DNA of 64,000 nt from Demequina lutea (GCF_013409005.1 NZ_JACBZO010000001.1:62001-126000), one strand, 5' to 3'; numbered from the stretch's first letter, positions 36,556 through 45,063 are shown. Notes: a model not told the origin generated them from the sequence alone. Numbers and translations: made by a program.

Positions 36556-37314
36556 GTGACTGAAGCGACGCAGGGGGCGCCGGACCAGGCTCCCCCTGTG
36601 TGTCCGCGCCACCCCGACAGGGTGAGTTACGTGCGGTGTCAGCGGTGCAATCGGCCCACGTGTCCCCAGTGCCAGGTGGCCGCGCCCGTAGGAGTGCTGT
36701 GCGTCGATTGCGTGCGCGCGGCGGAGAAGTCTGCGGGCGGGGCAAGGGCGCGGGCGGCGGCACGGTCCGGGCGGGGCGCCGTTACGATGACGATCATCGC
36801 CATGAACGTCGCGTTCTACCTTTACGGTGGTGCCACCGGGATGGTTGCGTGGCAAAACCGCTTCGGACTTGCCCCCATTTATGGTCTGAACGAGCCGTGG
36901 CGGTGGGTGACCTCGGGCTTCGTGCACGTGAGCGTGCTCCACATCGGCATCAACATGCTGATGCTTTACCAGTTTGGCCGTCAGCTCGAGGGAATTCTCG
37001 GCTGGAAGCGCTTTGTGACGCTCTACGGCGTTTCGCTCCTGGGCGGCTCGCTCGCTATCGTGCTCCTCGCCCCGAGCAATAGTTTGCACGTAGGAGCATC
37101 GGGCGCGATCTTTGGGCTCTTCGCCGCCTATGGCGTGTTGCTGTACAGCAGGAAACTCCCGTGGCAAAGTCTCGCGGCGACGGCCGGAATCTGGCTCGTT
37201 GCGGGCTTCTTCCTACCCGGGATTTCCTGGGAGGGGCACGTGGGCGGCGCGATCACGGGAGCAGTGGCAATGGTGGTCATACTCGCGATGAACAAGGCGA
37301 AGCGGCACTCGTAG
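36556..37314 (+). CDS. Rhomboid-family intramembrane serine protease
   Basis: This 252-residue protein has an N-terminal zinc-ribbon/B-box-like domain with paired cysteines (CPRHPDRVSYVRCQRCNRPT, then CPQC and CVDC). Six membrane helices follow. The catalytic serine lies in HVGASGAIFGLFAAYG and the catalytic histidine in GHVGGAITGA; the loop-1 WR-type motif appears as EPWRWVTSGFVH. All catalytic residues are present. The start is GTG. The rhomboid-crgA-sortase-pabA neighbourhood is typical of actinobacteria. Confidence 0.94.
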   Translation: MTEATQGAPDQAPPVCPRHPDRVSYVRCQRCNRPTCPQCQVAAPVGVLCVDCVRAAEKSAGGARARAAARSGRGAVTMTIIAMNVAFYLYGGATGMVAWQNRFGLAPIYGLNEPWRWVTSGFVHVSVLHIGINMLMLYQFGRQLEGILGWKRFVTLYGVSLLGGSLAIVLLAPSNSLHVGASGAIFGLFAAYGVLLYSRKLPWQSLAATAGIWLVAGFFLPGISWEGHVGGAITGAVAMVVILAMNKAKRHS

Positions 37315-37382
37315 TTTCGCCCCGGCCAGACTTCCCTGGGCCCACCGGTATCGGCACGCGAGACGCGAAGGAAATGACACCG

Positions 37383-37432
37383 GTGTAGTTATCCCCTGCC
37401 TGTGGAAAGTTCTGGGGAGAACTACACGCGTG
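37383..37432. terminator. Convergent hairpin between rhomboid and crgA
   Basis: GTGTAGTT near 37383 pairs with AACTACAC near 37425, and inner CCCC and GGGG blocks extend the stem. The loop contains TGTGGAAAG, a weak DnaA-box-like sequence. It lies between two convergent genes. Confidence 0.6.
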
Positions 37433-37441
37433 TAACTCGGA

Positions 37442-37687
37442 CTACTTCCAGCGCGTGGCGAGCCCCATAGCAATCAACAGTGCCGAGAAGCCAGTCACGA
37501 TGTTCCAGTACCCGATGTCGAGGGGGTACCGCTGACCGCTGACGTAGTAGACGACGATCCATAGTGGCCCGAGTACCAGGAACGTGCTCATGACCGGCAC
37601 AAGCCACCTGGGGTTATCGGTCTTTGGCTTTGTGATGTTGCGCGGGACCTTGTAGGTCTCGCTCTTCCGCTTCTTTGAGACGGCCAC
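37442..37687 (-). CDS. crgA: Cell division protein CrgA
   Basis: This 81-residue septation-linked membrane protein interacts with FtsZ and cell-wall enzymes in actinobacteria. It has a basic N-terminus (SKKRKSETYKVPRN) and two membrane helices (WLVPVMSTFLVLGPLWIVVY and IVTGFSALLIAMGLAT) separated by GQRYPLDIGYWN, the classic CrgA pattern. The start is GTG at 37687 after GGAGGG. Confidence 0.95.
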   Translation of the reverse strand: MAVSKKRKSETYKVPRNITKPKTDNPRWLVPVMSTFLVLGPLWIVVYYVSGQRYPLDIGYWNIVTGFSALLIAMGLATRWK

Positions 37688-37816
37688 TGTGCCCTCCTGG
37701 ACTCCACACGGCGCGGCCACCAAGCGGCCGGGCAATCCCCCTAGCGTAGCGGCAGGCGCCCGATGCGTGGACGCGACGGTGACGAGCGGCGCGAAGTCAC
37801 GTATCCTGTCACTCTT

Positions 37817-38650
37817 ATGGCCGTCGAATCCGTCCCCAGCAGCGACCTTGCGGTGCCCGCGCAGGCGACTCCAAAGAGCCGCCGAATTCTTGAATCGGTC
37901 TTCGGCTTGGTGGGCGAGATCCTCATCACGGGGGGTGTGGTTCTCGGCCTCTTCGTCGTCTGGCAACTCTTCTATACGGATGTTCTTTCTGGTCGCACCC
38001 AAACGCAGGTGCTCGACAATATCTCTTGGGCTGAGCCAGTGCGGGTGCCCGCGATCACCGCGGGCGGGATCACGGCCGCTGGCGTCACCGCGCCCGCCGT
38101 CGAGGTGGCAACCATCCCCGACAGCCTCAAGGTCTACTCCGCAGCGGGCGCGCCGGTCATTGCGGAGCCGTCGGTGACCACCACGTTCGCGACCCTTCAC
38201 GTTCCCCGCTGGGGCCATGACTACGTCAGGACCATCTCGGAGGGAACGGACTGGGCAAGGGTGCTCAACGTGTTGGGTATCGGTCACTACAAGGGAACGG
38301 CGATGCCGGGCGCGGTCGGCAATTTCGCGATCGCCGGCCACAGGACTACCTACGCCAAGCCCTTCGCCGACATCGACACCCTCCAGGTGGGAGATTCGCT
38401 CGTCGTGCAAACAGAGGCGGCGTGGTACGTCTACACGGTGACGGGCACCGCCATCGTGAACCCCACTGACGTTGCCGTGATCGCCCCCGTGCCCGACAAG
38501 CCGGGCGAGGCGCCGACGGTAGCGTCCATCACAATGACGTCTTGCACCCCCAAGTTCTCCGCCGCACAGCGTTACATCGTCTGGGGCCAGTTGAAGTACT
38601 GGGCGCCGACGGGCAACGGGTACCCGAGCGAACTCTTGGAGAAGCCATGA
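37817..38650 (+). CDS. srtE: Class E sortase
   Basis: This 277-residue membrane-anchored transpeptidase links LAxTG-type surface proteins to peptidoglycan. One membrane helix lies near 35-55 (GLVGEILITGGVVLGLFVVW), followed by a linker and the sortase barrel. The catalytic residues are His in IAGHRTTYAKPF, Cys in ITMTSCTPKFS and Arg in SAAQRYIVWGQL. The ATG at 37817 begins MAVESVPSS. The next gene overlaps its stop by four bases. Confidence 0.94.
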   Translation: MAVESVPSSDLAVPAQATPKSRRILESVFGLVGEILITGGVVLGLFVVWQLFYTDVLSGRTQTQVLDNISWAEPVRVPAITAGGITAAGVTAPAVEVATIPDSLKVYSAAGAPVIAEPSVTTTFATLHVPRWGHDYVRTISEGTDWARVLNVLGIGHYKGTAMPGAVGNFAIAGHRTTYAKPFADIDTLQVGDSLVVQTEAAWYVYTVTGTAIVNPTDVAVIAPVPDKPGEAPTVASITMTSCTPKFSAAQRYIVWGQLKYWAPTGNGYPSELLEKP

Positions 38651-38811
38651 TTTACCCGTGGATTTGGCGTCACCTGCCGGGGCCTCGCTGGGCGCGTGCC
38701 GTCATGCTCACTTTGATCCTGGGGATTGTGGTGTTGTCGCTCTTCCAATGGGTGTTCCCGTGGGTGGCGGCCCAGTTGCCGAACCAAAGCCAAACGGTGG
38801 GCGGGCAATGA
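38647..38811 (+). CDS. Small single-span membrane protein
   Basis: This 54-residue protein has one membrane helix (AVMLTLILGIVVLSLFQWVF) and a polar C-terminus. It is coupled by four-base overlaps to both the sortase upstream and pabA downstream, which supports its being translated. Similar small proteins occur at this position in related actinobacteria; the function is unknown. Confidence 0.8.
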   Translation: MIYPWIWRHLPGPRWARAVMLTLILGIVVLSLFQWVFPWVAAQLPNQSQTVGGQ

Positions 38812-39431
38812 CTAGCATCCTGGTCATCGACAACTACGACTCGTTCGTCTATACAATCGTGGGCTACTTGCGTCAAATGGGCGCGCTGACCACAGTGGTG
38901 CGCAACGACGCCGTCGACCTGACCGTCATTCCGCAGTACGACGGCGTGTTGGTCTCGCCGGGGCCCGGAATCCCCGCGAACGCCGGCGCCTCGATGGACG
39001 TCATCAGGGGCTGCGCGGCCGCAGGAGTTCCGATGTTGGGGATTTGCCTGGGTCACCAGGCGCTTGCCGAGGTCTTTGGTGCCGTGGTGTCGCATGCGCC
39101 CGAGCTCATGCACGGCAAGACTTCGCTGATATCGCACGAAGGAGGCTCGGTACTTGCCGGACTGCCGTCGCCGTTCACCGCGACCCGATATCACTCGCTC
39201 GCGGTAGAGCCCCCAACGGTTCCCGACACTCTTGAGGTCACCTGCACCACCGCCAACGGGATCATCATGGGGCTGCGCCACAGGATTCTGCCGCTCACGG
39301 GCGTGCAATTTCACCCGGAGTCGGTCCTTACGGAGGGCGGCCACCGGCTGTTGGCCAATTGGCTCGAAGAGTGCGGCATGCCGGATGCCGAGGCCCGCTC
39401 GGCGGGGCTGAGCCCGCTCGTTCGCAAGTAG
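38808..39431 (+). CDS. pabA: Class I glutamine amidotransferase, PabA/TrpG-like
   Basis: This 207-residue subunit supplies ammonia from glutamine for aminodeoxychorismate or anthranilate synthesis. The catalytic nucleophile is in PMLGICLGHQALAEVFG, and the His/Glu of the triad are in LTGVQFHPESVLTEGG. ILVIDNYDSFVYTIVGYL opens the domain. No trpE/pabB gene is nearby. In many actinobacteria this gene lies at the same crgA-pknB locus and is annotated pabA. Which pathway it serves is not settled by sequence. Confidence 0.92.
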   Translation: MTSILVIDNYDSFVYTIVGYLRQMGALTTVVRNDAVDLTVIPQYDGVLVSPGPGIPANAGASMDVIRGCAAAGVPMLGICLGHQALAEVFGAVVSHAPELMHGKTSLISHEGGSVLAGLPSPFTATRYHSLAVEPPTVPDTLEVTCTTANGIIMGLRHRILPLTGVQFHPESVLTEGGHRLLANWLEECGMPDAEARSAGLSPLVRK

Positions 39432-39464
39432 CGCCCGCCCGCTCCGCCGGCATCGGCGTCTCTG

Positions 39465-39685
39465 TGGGCGCGTCAGGTACCCACCACGCCCTAAGTGGGT
39501 CATCACGTACCCGCTTTTTGCGCGCGCGCGTCCCTGTGGGTCATCACGTACCCGCTTAGCGGATGACGATGCGCCGTCCCGGCCCAAGGCGTGCCGACTC
39601 AACAACGAGTCTTGATCGGGGGCACCGGGTACGTGTTGACCCACTCCAGGCATCGACTAACCCAAAACGGGTACGTGGTGACCCA
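39465..39685. repeat. Second phased repeat family, cluster H
   Basis: Plus copies lie at 39496-39513 and 39537-39554 (41 bases apart), with a degenerate copy at 39465-39483. Minus copies lie at 39626-39643 and 39668-39685 (42 apart). The plus pair follows the pabA stop and the minus pair follows the convergent crtEb stop. The cluster fills the 272-base intergenic gap, in which I see nothing else. Confidence 0.87.
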
Positions 39686-39703
39686 TCTCCAGGGGGCTTG
39701 CGG

Positions 39704-40582
39704 CTAGAGCCAGCGCTTGACGCTCACGATGAGGAGCATCGTCACGAGGAAGCCAACGGGCTGATTGAGCCACAGGAACGTGCGCCAACCGCGGTTCGCG
39801 TCCTCGCAGTTTTCGTCGGTGATGCGCGCGAATCGCGCGACCGAAGCCGCGTAGGCGAGCGGAAGCGCCGCCGCGAGCACGCCAGGCCACGGCAGCAGTA
39901 GCAGCAGGGCGCTCGCGGCCACATACATGACCAACGCGAACCATACGGTGACGCGCGCGCCCATGACGGTGCCGATGGAAGCGATGACGCCCTCGCGGTC
40001 TGCGCGCACGTCCTGAACCGCGCCGAAGGCATGCGACGCCATGCCCCACGCGAGGAACGCCACCCAGATTGGCCAGATACCCCGCGCTGTGAGGCCCGCC
40101 CCCGTCAGCACGAGCGCATACACGAGCGGTCCCGCGAAGTGCACCGCGGAGGTGAACGAGTCGAGGAAGGGCCGCTCCTTGAAGCGCAATCCCGGTACGG
40201 AATAAGCCACTACAGCACAGATGACCGCCAAAAGCGGTACAAAAGAAGCCATTGAGCCGTGGAGGGCGAGCCAGGTGGCCATGGGCACGACTGTGAGCAC
40301 CGAGGCCCAAATGATCCCGCGGTGCACCTTGCGGGCCCGTGCCCTGTCCCGCACCACGTCGCCCTCGATGCCGCCCTTGCGCGGGTTGAGCAGGTCGGAC
40401 TCGTAGTCGAAGACGTCGTTCACGCCGTACATGAGCAGGTTGTACGGGATCAGGAAGAACAGGGTGCCGACGATGAGCAGCGCATCGACATGCCGCTCCA
40501 CCATCAGGTAGCCCGCGGCGAACGGGTACGCGGTGTTGATCCAGCTGACGGGCCGAGACGCCTTGACGATGCTGACGATCAC
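39704..40582 (-). CDS. crtEb: Lycopene elongase (UbiA-type prenyltransferase)
   Basis: This 292-residue membrane prenyltransferase adds C5 units to lycopene on the way to C50 carotenoids. The two Asp-rich UbiA motifs are NDVFDYESDLLNPRKGG and VQDVRADREGVIASIG. The start is GTG at 40582, overlapping the crtYf stop by four bases. Two copies of the phased 17-base repeat are embedded at 40193-40251 and encode parts of MASFVPLLAVICAVV and AYSVPG, using codons (GCT, TCT, TTT, GTA) unlike the rest of the gene. Confidence 0.92.
   Translation of the reverse strand: MIVSIVKASRPVSWINTAYPFAAGYLMVERHVDALLIVGTLFFLIPYNLLMYGVNDVFDYESDLLNPRKGGIEGDVVRDRARARKVHRGIIWASVLTVVPMATWLALHGSMASFVPLLAVICAVVAYSVPGLRFKERPFLDSFTSAVHFAGPLVYALVLTGAGLTARGIWPIWVAFLAWGMASHAFGAVQDVRADREGVIASIGTVMGARVTVWFALVMYVAASALLLLLPWPGVLAAALPLAYAASVARFARITDENCEDANRGWRTFLWLNQPVGFLVTMLLIVSVKRWL
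40193..40251 (-). repeat. Phased 17-base repeat, cluster E, inside crtEb
   Basis: Two minus-strand copies, 40193-40209 and 40235-40251, are spaced exactly 42 bases. They are sense-oriented with respect to crtEb and lie within its open frame. Confidence 0.85.
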
Positions 40583-40884
40583 TGGGCGCCTCCTCCGGGC
40601 TTGCGCCGGCCCAGCAACGTCCACACGGTGGGCACGAGCAGTATCGCCCCGATGGCGTAGGCGAAGTCCTCGACGGGTGCGACCGGCACGAGCAGGCCGG
40701 AGATCTTAGCAGCGTCATACGCGACGATGTCGAGGCCCACGATGACGTTGTCGAACACCGCGGTGAGAGCCACGAGGGCGAGCGCCGTCAGCGCGAGCGG
40801 GCGGAACGGCAAGCGCCGCAGCGTAGGCACGGACACCAGGGCCAACGTGGCAAGGACGGCGAGGGACAGGAGTGCGTAGGTCAT
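40579..40884 (-). CDS. crtYf: C50 carotenoid cyclase subunit (lycopene cyclase domain), CrtYf-like
   Basis: This 101-residue membrane protein with three helices is one half of the heterodimeric cyclase that forms the end rings of C50 carotenoids. The family motif PVEDFAYAIGA (PxEExxF-like) is present. The ATG at 40884 overlaps crtYe by four bases. Confidence 0.9.
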   Translation of the reverse strand: MTYALLSLAVLATLALVSVPTLRRLPFRPLALTALALVALTAVFDNVIVGLDIVAYDAAKISGLLVPVAPVEDFAYAIGAILLVPTVWTLLGRRKPGGGAQ

Positions 40885-41243
40885 CGGGCGCTCTCGTCGG
40901 ACGTGATGTCGGGGCGTCGCGCCGCGGGCCGCCGCGAAAACGCGAGCCACAAGAGCAGCGTTTGGTAGACCAGCAAGGTCAGGAAGAAGAGCTCCTCAAG
41001 CGGAACCTCGGGTGCCACCTGAATCCCCGTCAGGTAGCGCGAGTCACCGCGGAAGAAGATCCCAAGCCCCACGCCCTCGAGGTCCCACACGAGGAACACG
41101 GCGACGCCGATCCCGACGGTCGCGAGCGTCCTGCGCGCGTCGGCAAACAGCGCGAGGCAGTACCGGCGATCCAAAAGGCCGAGACCCGCGAGGCTCACGA
41201 ACAACGCGGCCAGGTATGCGCCGCCCGGGTACACCGAGCTCAC
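40881..41243 (-). CDS. crtYe: C50 carotenoid cyclase subunit (lycopene cyclase domain), CrtYe-like
   Basis: This 120-residue membrane protein with three helices is the partner of CrtYf. The motif VPLEELFFLTLLVYQTLLLW matches the PLEE(F/L)FF pattern of lycopene cyclase domains. The GTG at 41243 overlaps the crtI stop by four bases. Whether the rings are epsilon (decaprenoxanthin) or gamma (sarcinaxanthin) cannot be read from the sequence; the gene order matches the corynebacterial crtYe-crtYf-crtEb series. Confidence 0.9.
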   Translation of the reverse strand: MSSVYPGGAYLAALFVSLAGLGLLDRRYCLALFADARRTLATVGIGVAVFLVWDLEGVGLGIFFRGDSRYLTGIQVAPEVPLEELFFLTLLVYQTLLLWLAFSRRPAARRPDITSDESAR

Positions 41244-42943
41244 GCGCGCGCCTCCCGGCTCGCGCGGTGCCCATCGCCGCGAGGGCGTGGCCCAACGCCG
41301 CCCGGCCCGTGCCCCTCGCCTCTGGCGATCCTGCCGAGCACGTCGCGACGCACCGAACGCGCCAAGAAGCCGTGCGGAGCCGGCGTCGGCAACGGCGAGA
41401 CGCCCGTCGCGCCCAGGAGGCGTTTGGCGACCAGTTCCGCAGAGATGAGGCAGATCGGCATGCCAATGCCAGGAACTGTCGACGACCCGACATACATCAG
41501 GTTGGGAACGACGGGAGAGGCGTTCCCAGGCCTGAACATGGCCGACTGGCGCACGGTGTGCTCCAGTCCAAGCGCGGATCCGCGCCAGGTCGACAGTTCC
41601 GTGGCAAAGTCATGTGGTGCGGTCACGTTGTAGAGCGTGGTGCGCTCGCGGAGGTCGGGAATCGACGCCCATGCCGCGACCTGATCCAGGTACCGCCACG
41701 CGTATTCCTCGAGCGTCGCCCGGCTGTCCGGTGTGGCCCCGAGCGCGGCATCGGCGGGGAACGGCACGAGCATGTACAGGTTTTCGTGCCCTTCGGGCGC
41801 GGAGGCCGGGTCGGTAGGGGTTACGCGCGAGACGTAGACCGACGCGGGGAAGGGCGGCTCGAGTTCGCCGCCACCCACGATCTTGGCGAAGTTCGCGTCC
41901 CAGTCGTGCGAGAAGAACAGGGTGTGATGAGCGAGTTCGGGCAGCTCGCCGCGCACCCCGGCGAAGACCAACAGCGCGCTGACGCCCGGCGACCGGCGTC
42001 TCCACCGCCGCTCGGGCTGCCACTGGTGCGGCGCGTCCAGAAGCTCGGTCTCGGTGTGGTGCATGTCCGCCCCCGATACGACCGCATCGGCCGCGAGCAC
42101 CTCGCCCGAGTCAAGCTCGACGCCCGACGCGAGGCCGTCGTTGCCCACGACGATGCGCGCCACGTTCGTCGACGTGCGAATCGCGACGCCCTCGGCAAGC
42201 GCGACTCGCTCCAAGGCGCGAATGACCTCGTACATGCCGCCGCGCGGGTACCGCACGCCGTCGGTCAGGTCCAGGTGACTCATGAGCGAAAAGAGGCTGG
42301 GCGCGCGCTTGGGCGAGCTACCAAGGAACACCGCGTGAAAGCCCAGGATCTTGCGCAGGCGCTCGTCGCGCACGCGCGAGGCCACCTTGGAGCCCAGGGA
42401 CCTGGTGAGCAGGGAAGCGAGCATCGGGAGCCTGCGAATGACGCTCGCGTTCGCGACTCTGTCGGGCCGCTCGAACGTCGTGTAGAGGAAGCGATCGAGG
42501 GCGAGGTCGTACAGTTCGCGGGACTCGGCGGCGTAGGCGCGCATCGCATCGCCGTCTCCGGGCGACATCCTGTTAAAGAGCGCGTAGTTGGCCTCGGGGT
42601 CCGCGACGACGTCGAGCGACTCCCCGGGACCCGCGGCATCGGCGCCTTCGAAAAACACGCGGTACCTCGGGTCGAGGTCGATGAGGTCGAACTGTTCCGC
42701 AGTCGACGTGCCCATGAGGGCGAAGAACTGGTCAAAGGCCTCGCGCATCAGGTACCACGAAGGCCCCGTGTCCCAGCGGTAGCCGTCGGTCTCCAGCAGG
42801 CTTGCCCTACCGCCGACGAGCGGGTGGCGTTCAAGCAGCGTCACCGCGGCACCTCCCCGAGCGAGAAGCGCGGCCGCGGCCAGCCCGCCGACGCCGGCGC
42901 CGATCACGACGATGCGGGGGCCGGGAGCGGCGTCGGCCGTCAC
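41240..42943 (-). CDS. crtI: Phytoene desaturase
   Basis: This FAD-dependent enzyme converts phytoene to lycopene. It has 567 residues. The N-terminal dinucleotide-binding motif is IVVIGAGVGGLAAAALLARG, and the C-terminal signature is NLMYVGSSTVPGIGMPICL. The GTG at 42943 overlaps the crtB stop by four bases. About 40 Arg/Gly-rich residues extend beyond the usual CrtI end and look like added low-complexity sequence. Confidence 0.96.
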   Translation of the reverse strand: MTADAAPGPRIVVIGAGVGGLAAAALLARGGAAVTLLERHPLVGGRASLLETDGYRWDTGPSWYLMREAFDQFFALMGTSTAEQFDLIDLDPRYRVFFEGADAAGPGESLDVVADPEANYALFNRMSPGDGDAMRAYAAESRELYDLALDRFLYTTFERPDRVANASVIRRLPMLASLLTRSLGSKVASRVRDERLRKILGFHAVFLGSSPKRAPSLFSLMSHLDLTDGVRYPRGGMYEVIRALERVALAEGVAIRTSTNVARIVVGNDGLASGVELDSGEVLAADAVVSGADMHHTETELLDAPHQWQPERRWRRRSPGVSALLVFAGVRGELPELAHHTLFFSHDWDANFAKIVGGGELEPPFPASVYVSRVTPTDPASAPEGHENLYMLVPFPADAALGATPDSRATLEEYAWRYLDQVAAWASIPDLRERTTLYNVTAPHDFATELSTWRGSALGLEHTVRQSAMFRPGNASPVVPNLMYVGSSTVPGIGMPICLISAELVAKRLLGATGVSPLPTPAPHGFLARSVRRDVLGRIARGEGHGPGGVGPRPRGDGHRASREARA

Positions 42944-43848
42944 GCGGGCCTCCTGGTGGCGCCCATCCACGGGCAGGCGTTGCGCGCGGCGAGGGCGGCC
43001 TTCACCGGGTTGGGCACGCGGACGCGCTCGAAACAAAGGCGGCTCGCCGGTGTGCGCTCGATGCGCCTCAACAGATGCGAGTAGATGTCGATCGTGGTGG
43101 TGACGGCGATGCGCGCTCGCCTCGGCAACGCTGGCAGGCACAGCTCCGCGGCTCTGATGTCGGCCCGGCAATCGTCGACGAGTGAGGCAAGCGTCGCGTC
43201 GGTCAGGCTGGTGGCCGTGACCCCCGGGAAGTAAGAGCGCCCAAGCTCCCCGGTGTCGGTCGCGAGGTCGCGCAAGAAGTTGATTTTTTGGTAGGCCGCG
43301 CCGAGGCGTCGGGCGCCCTCGCGCACCTCGCTCGAGGCCTGACCGGGCCCCTCGGGGGTGGCCACAAAGGCCGCCAGACACATCTCGCCTATCACCTCGG
43401 CCGAGCCGTAGACGTAGCGGTCGAAGCTGGCGGGGGTGTGCTCGGTGGTTTCGAGGTCCATGCGCATCGAGGCAAAGAATGGCTCCGTCAGGTCCTTGGT
43501 AATGCCCGTGGCGCGGGAGGTCAACCCAAAGGCGTGTGCCACAAGGTTGGTGCCGAAACCCCCATCCATGCTCGCGTGGACATCGCGTTCGAAGCCGTCA
43601 AGGAGCTCGCGTGCGTCGGGGCCCCGATACGTGTCGACGATCTCGTCGGCCACGCGCACCATCGCGTAGATCGACGTGATGTGCCGGCATGTGCTCTTGT
43701 TGAGCAGCCGCGCGCCAGCCCCAAATGAGGTTGAATAGCCGCGAATCACTTGAGCCGATGCTTCGTACGCGGTCTTGTCGTAGAGCGCGAGCGACGTCTC
43801 ATTGTCGTGCTGAGCGCCTCTTCGCGCCCGGCCCGCCCACTTCTTCAC
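42940..43848 (-). CDS. crtB: Phytoene synthase
   Basis: This enzyme condenses two geranylgeranyl diphosphates head-to-head into phytoene. Its 302 residues include the two DxxxD metal-binding motifs, in MVRVADEIVDTYRG and INFLRDLATDTGELGRSYFP. The start overlaps the crtE stop by four bases. Confidence 0.96.
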   Translation of the reverse strand: MKKWAGRARRGAQHDNETSLALYDKTAYEASAQVIRGYSTSFGAGARLLNKSTCRHITSIYAMVRVADEIVDTYRGPDARELLDGFERDVHASMDGGFGTNLVAHAFGLTSRATGITKDLTEPFFASMRMDLETTEHTPASFDRYVYGSAEVIGEMCLAAFVATPEGPGQASSEVREGARRLGAAYQKINFLRDLATDTGELGRSYFPGVTATSLTDATLASLVDDCRADIRAAELCLPALPRRARIAVTTTIDIYSHLLRRIERTPASRLCFERVRVPNPVKAALAARNACPWMGATRRPA

Positions 43849-44927
43849 GAGGTTCGCTCCTCCAGGGAGTCGATCAATTCGTTGAGATATCCCGACAGCG
43901 GAGCGGGGATGCGCTCCGTCGCGATCCTACGCGCCGACCGCGCGTGCTGGCGGGCGACCTTGAGCGCCCGGTCCCTCGCACCCGACTCGATGAGCACGGT
44001 CCGTACACGTTCCGCCCCCTCCTCGTCCAGGTCGGGATTGCCCACGGAGGCCCTCAAGACGGCCTGACCGTCGTCGTTTGCTTGGTGGAATCCCAAGCGC
44101 AGCAACTCGGTGCGCTTGCCGGCGCGCAGGTCAGAAAGCACCGACTTGCCCGTCACCGCCGGGTCGCCAAACACGCCAAGGTCGTCGTCGACGAGCTGGA
44201 AGGAAAGCCCGAGCGACGCGCCCAGGCGTTCCAGGTGGGTCACCATCGTGGGGTCCGCCCCGGCCAGTTGCGCCCCCGCGCGAAGGGGCACGACGCAAGA
44301 GTAGGTGGCGGTCTTGAGCTCCGCTACCAGCAGCGAGTTGGCATCGGCCGGATCGATCAGATCGCCGTACATGTCGAGCAACTCGCCGGCGATGGTGGTG
44401 CGAATGGCGCGCGTGATGAGGTCGAGGCACGCGAGGCGATGGTGCGCGGGCAGCGGCGCGCGAGAGATGAGGTCATAGGCCGAGGCGATCGCCAGGTCGC
44501 CGCCCAGGAGCGCCGCGGCAAGGACGTGATCGTCCACTTGGGACGGACGCAGTCGCGAGCCGCGCAGTTCTGCCCTGCGCGTTCCGGCCACGTTTGGCTT
44601 TCCGCGCCTCACCTCGTCGTGATCAAGCACATCGTCGTGAACGAGCATGGCGATGTGAAGCATTTCCATGGCGGCGGCGACGGGAAGAATCGCACTGTCG
44701 TCCTCGCCTCCCAGACCGGCGTAGGCGGCGAGCGTGAGAGAGGGGCGCAGATTCTTGCCCCCACCGAACTGGTTGCCGAGCGTCTGCCACAGATTTCGGT
44801 AGTCCGAGCCTGCGGCGGGCAACTCCGATCCCGCCCCCACGAGGTAGTCGTCGAGAGTGCACTGGACGGCCTCGAGCCCCGCGGCCACGTATGCGCGCAG
44901 GTCGGGTGCGGTGAGCAGCGTCGTCAT
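43845..44927 (-). CDS. crtE: Geranylgeranyl diphosphate synthase (polyprenyl synthase)
   Basis: This trans-prenyltransferase makes the C20 precursor for the carotenoid operon. It has 360 residues, with the first Asp-rich motif in LVHDDVLDHDEVRRGKP and the second in LSFQLVDDDLGVFGDP. GGKNLRPSLTLAAYAG is the usual GKRxRP region. It heads the six-gene minus-strand operon crtE-B-I-Ye-Yf-Eb. Confidence 0.96.
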   Translation of the reverse strand: MTTLLTAPDLRAYVAAGLEAVQCTLDDYLVGAGSELPAAGSDYRNLWQTLGNQFGGGKNLRPSLTLAAYAGLGGEDDSAILPVAAAMEMLHIAMLVHDDVLDHDEVRRGKPNVAGTRRAELRGSRLRPSQVDDHVLAAALLGGDLAIASAYDLISRAPLPAHHRLACLDLITRAIRTTIAGELLDMYGDLIDPADANSLLVAELKTATYSCVVPLRAGAQLAGADPTMVTHLERLGASLGLSFQLVDDDLGVFGDPAVTGKSVLSDLRAGKRTELLRLGFHQANDDGQAVLRASVGNPDLDEEGAERVRTVLIESGARDRALKVARQHARSARRIATERIPAPLSGYLNELIDSLEERTS

Positions 44928-45004
44928 GGTTCCTGGTAAGACACCGTGGAGGCGCGCCGCATTCCCGATTTTCGAAATTGCCCGCGGCGAGCGAAGCGAC
45001 TGCC

Positions 45005-45063
45005 CGGTACAGAAAACGCCACTGCAGCGACGGACGCCGTGAAAAGCGGTACAAAAAACGCCA
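45005..45063 (-). repeat. Phased 17-base repeat, cluster F (two minus copies)
   Basis: Copies lie at 45005-45021 and 45047-45063, exactly 42 bases apart. They are read in the minus direction downstream of pknB and upstream of crtE. Both have the T-rich centre TGGCGTTTT(T/C)TGTACCG. Confidence 0.85.

Noticed and set aside
41012-43084. Long open frame antisense to crtI
   Set aside because: High GC creates long antisense frames; the translation is low-complexity Arg/Gly/Ala and crtI on the other strand is certain.
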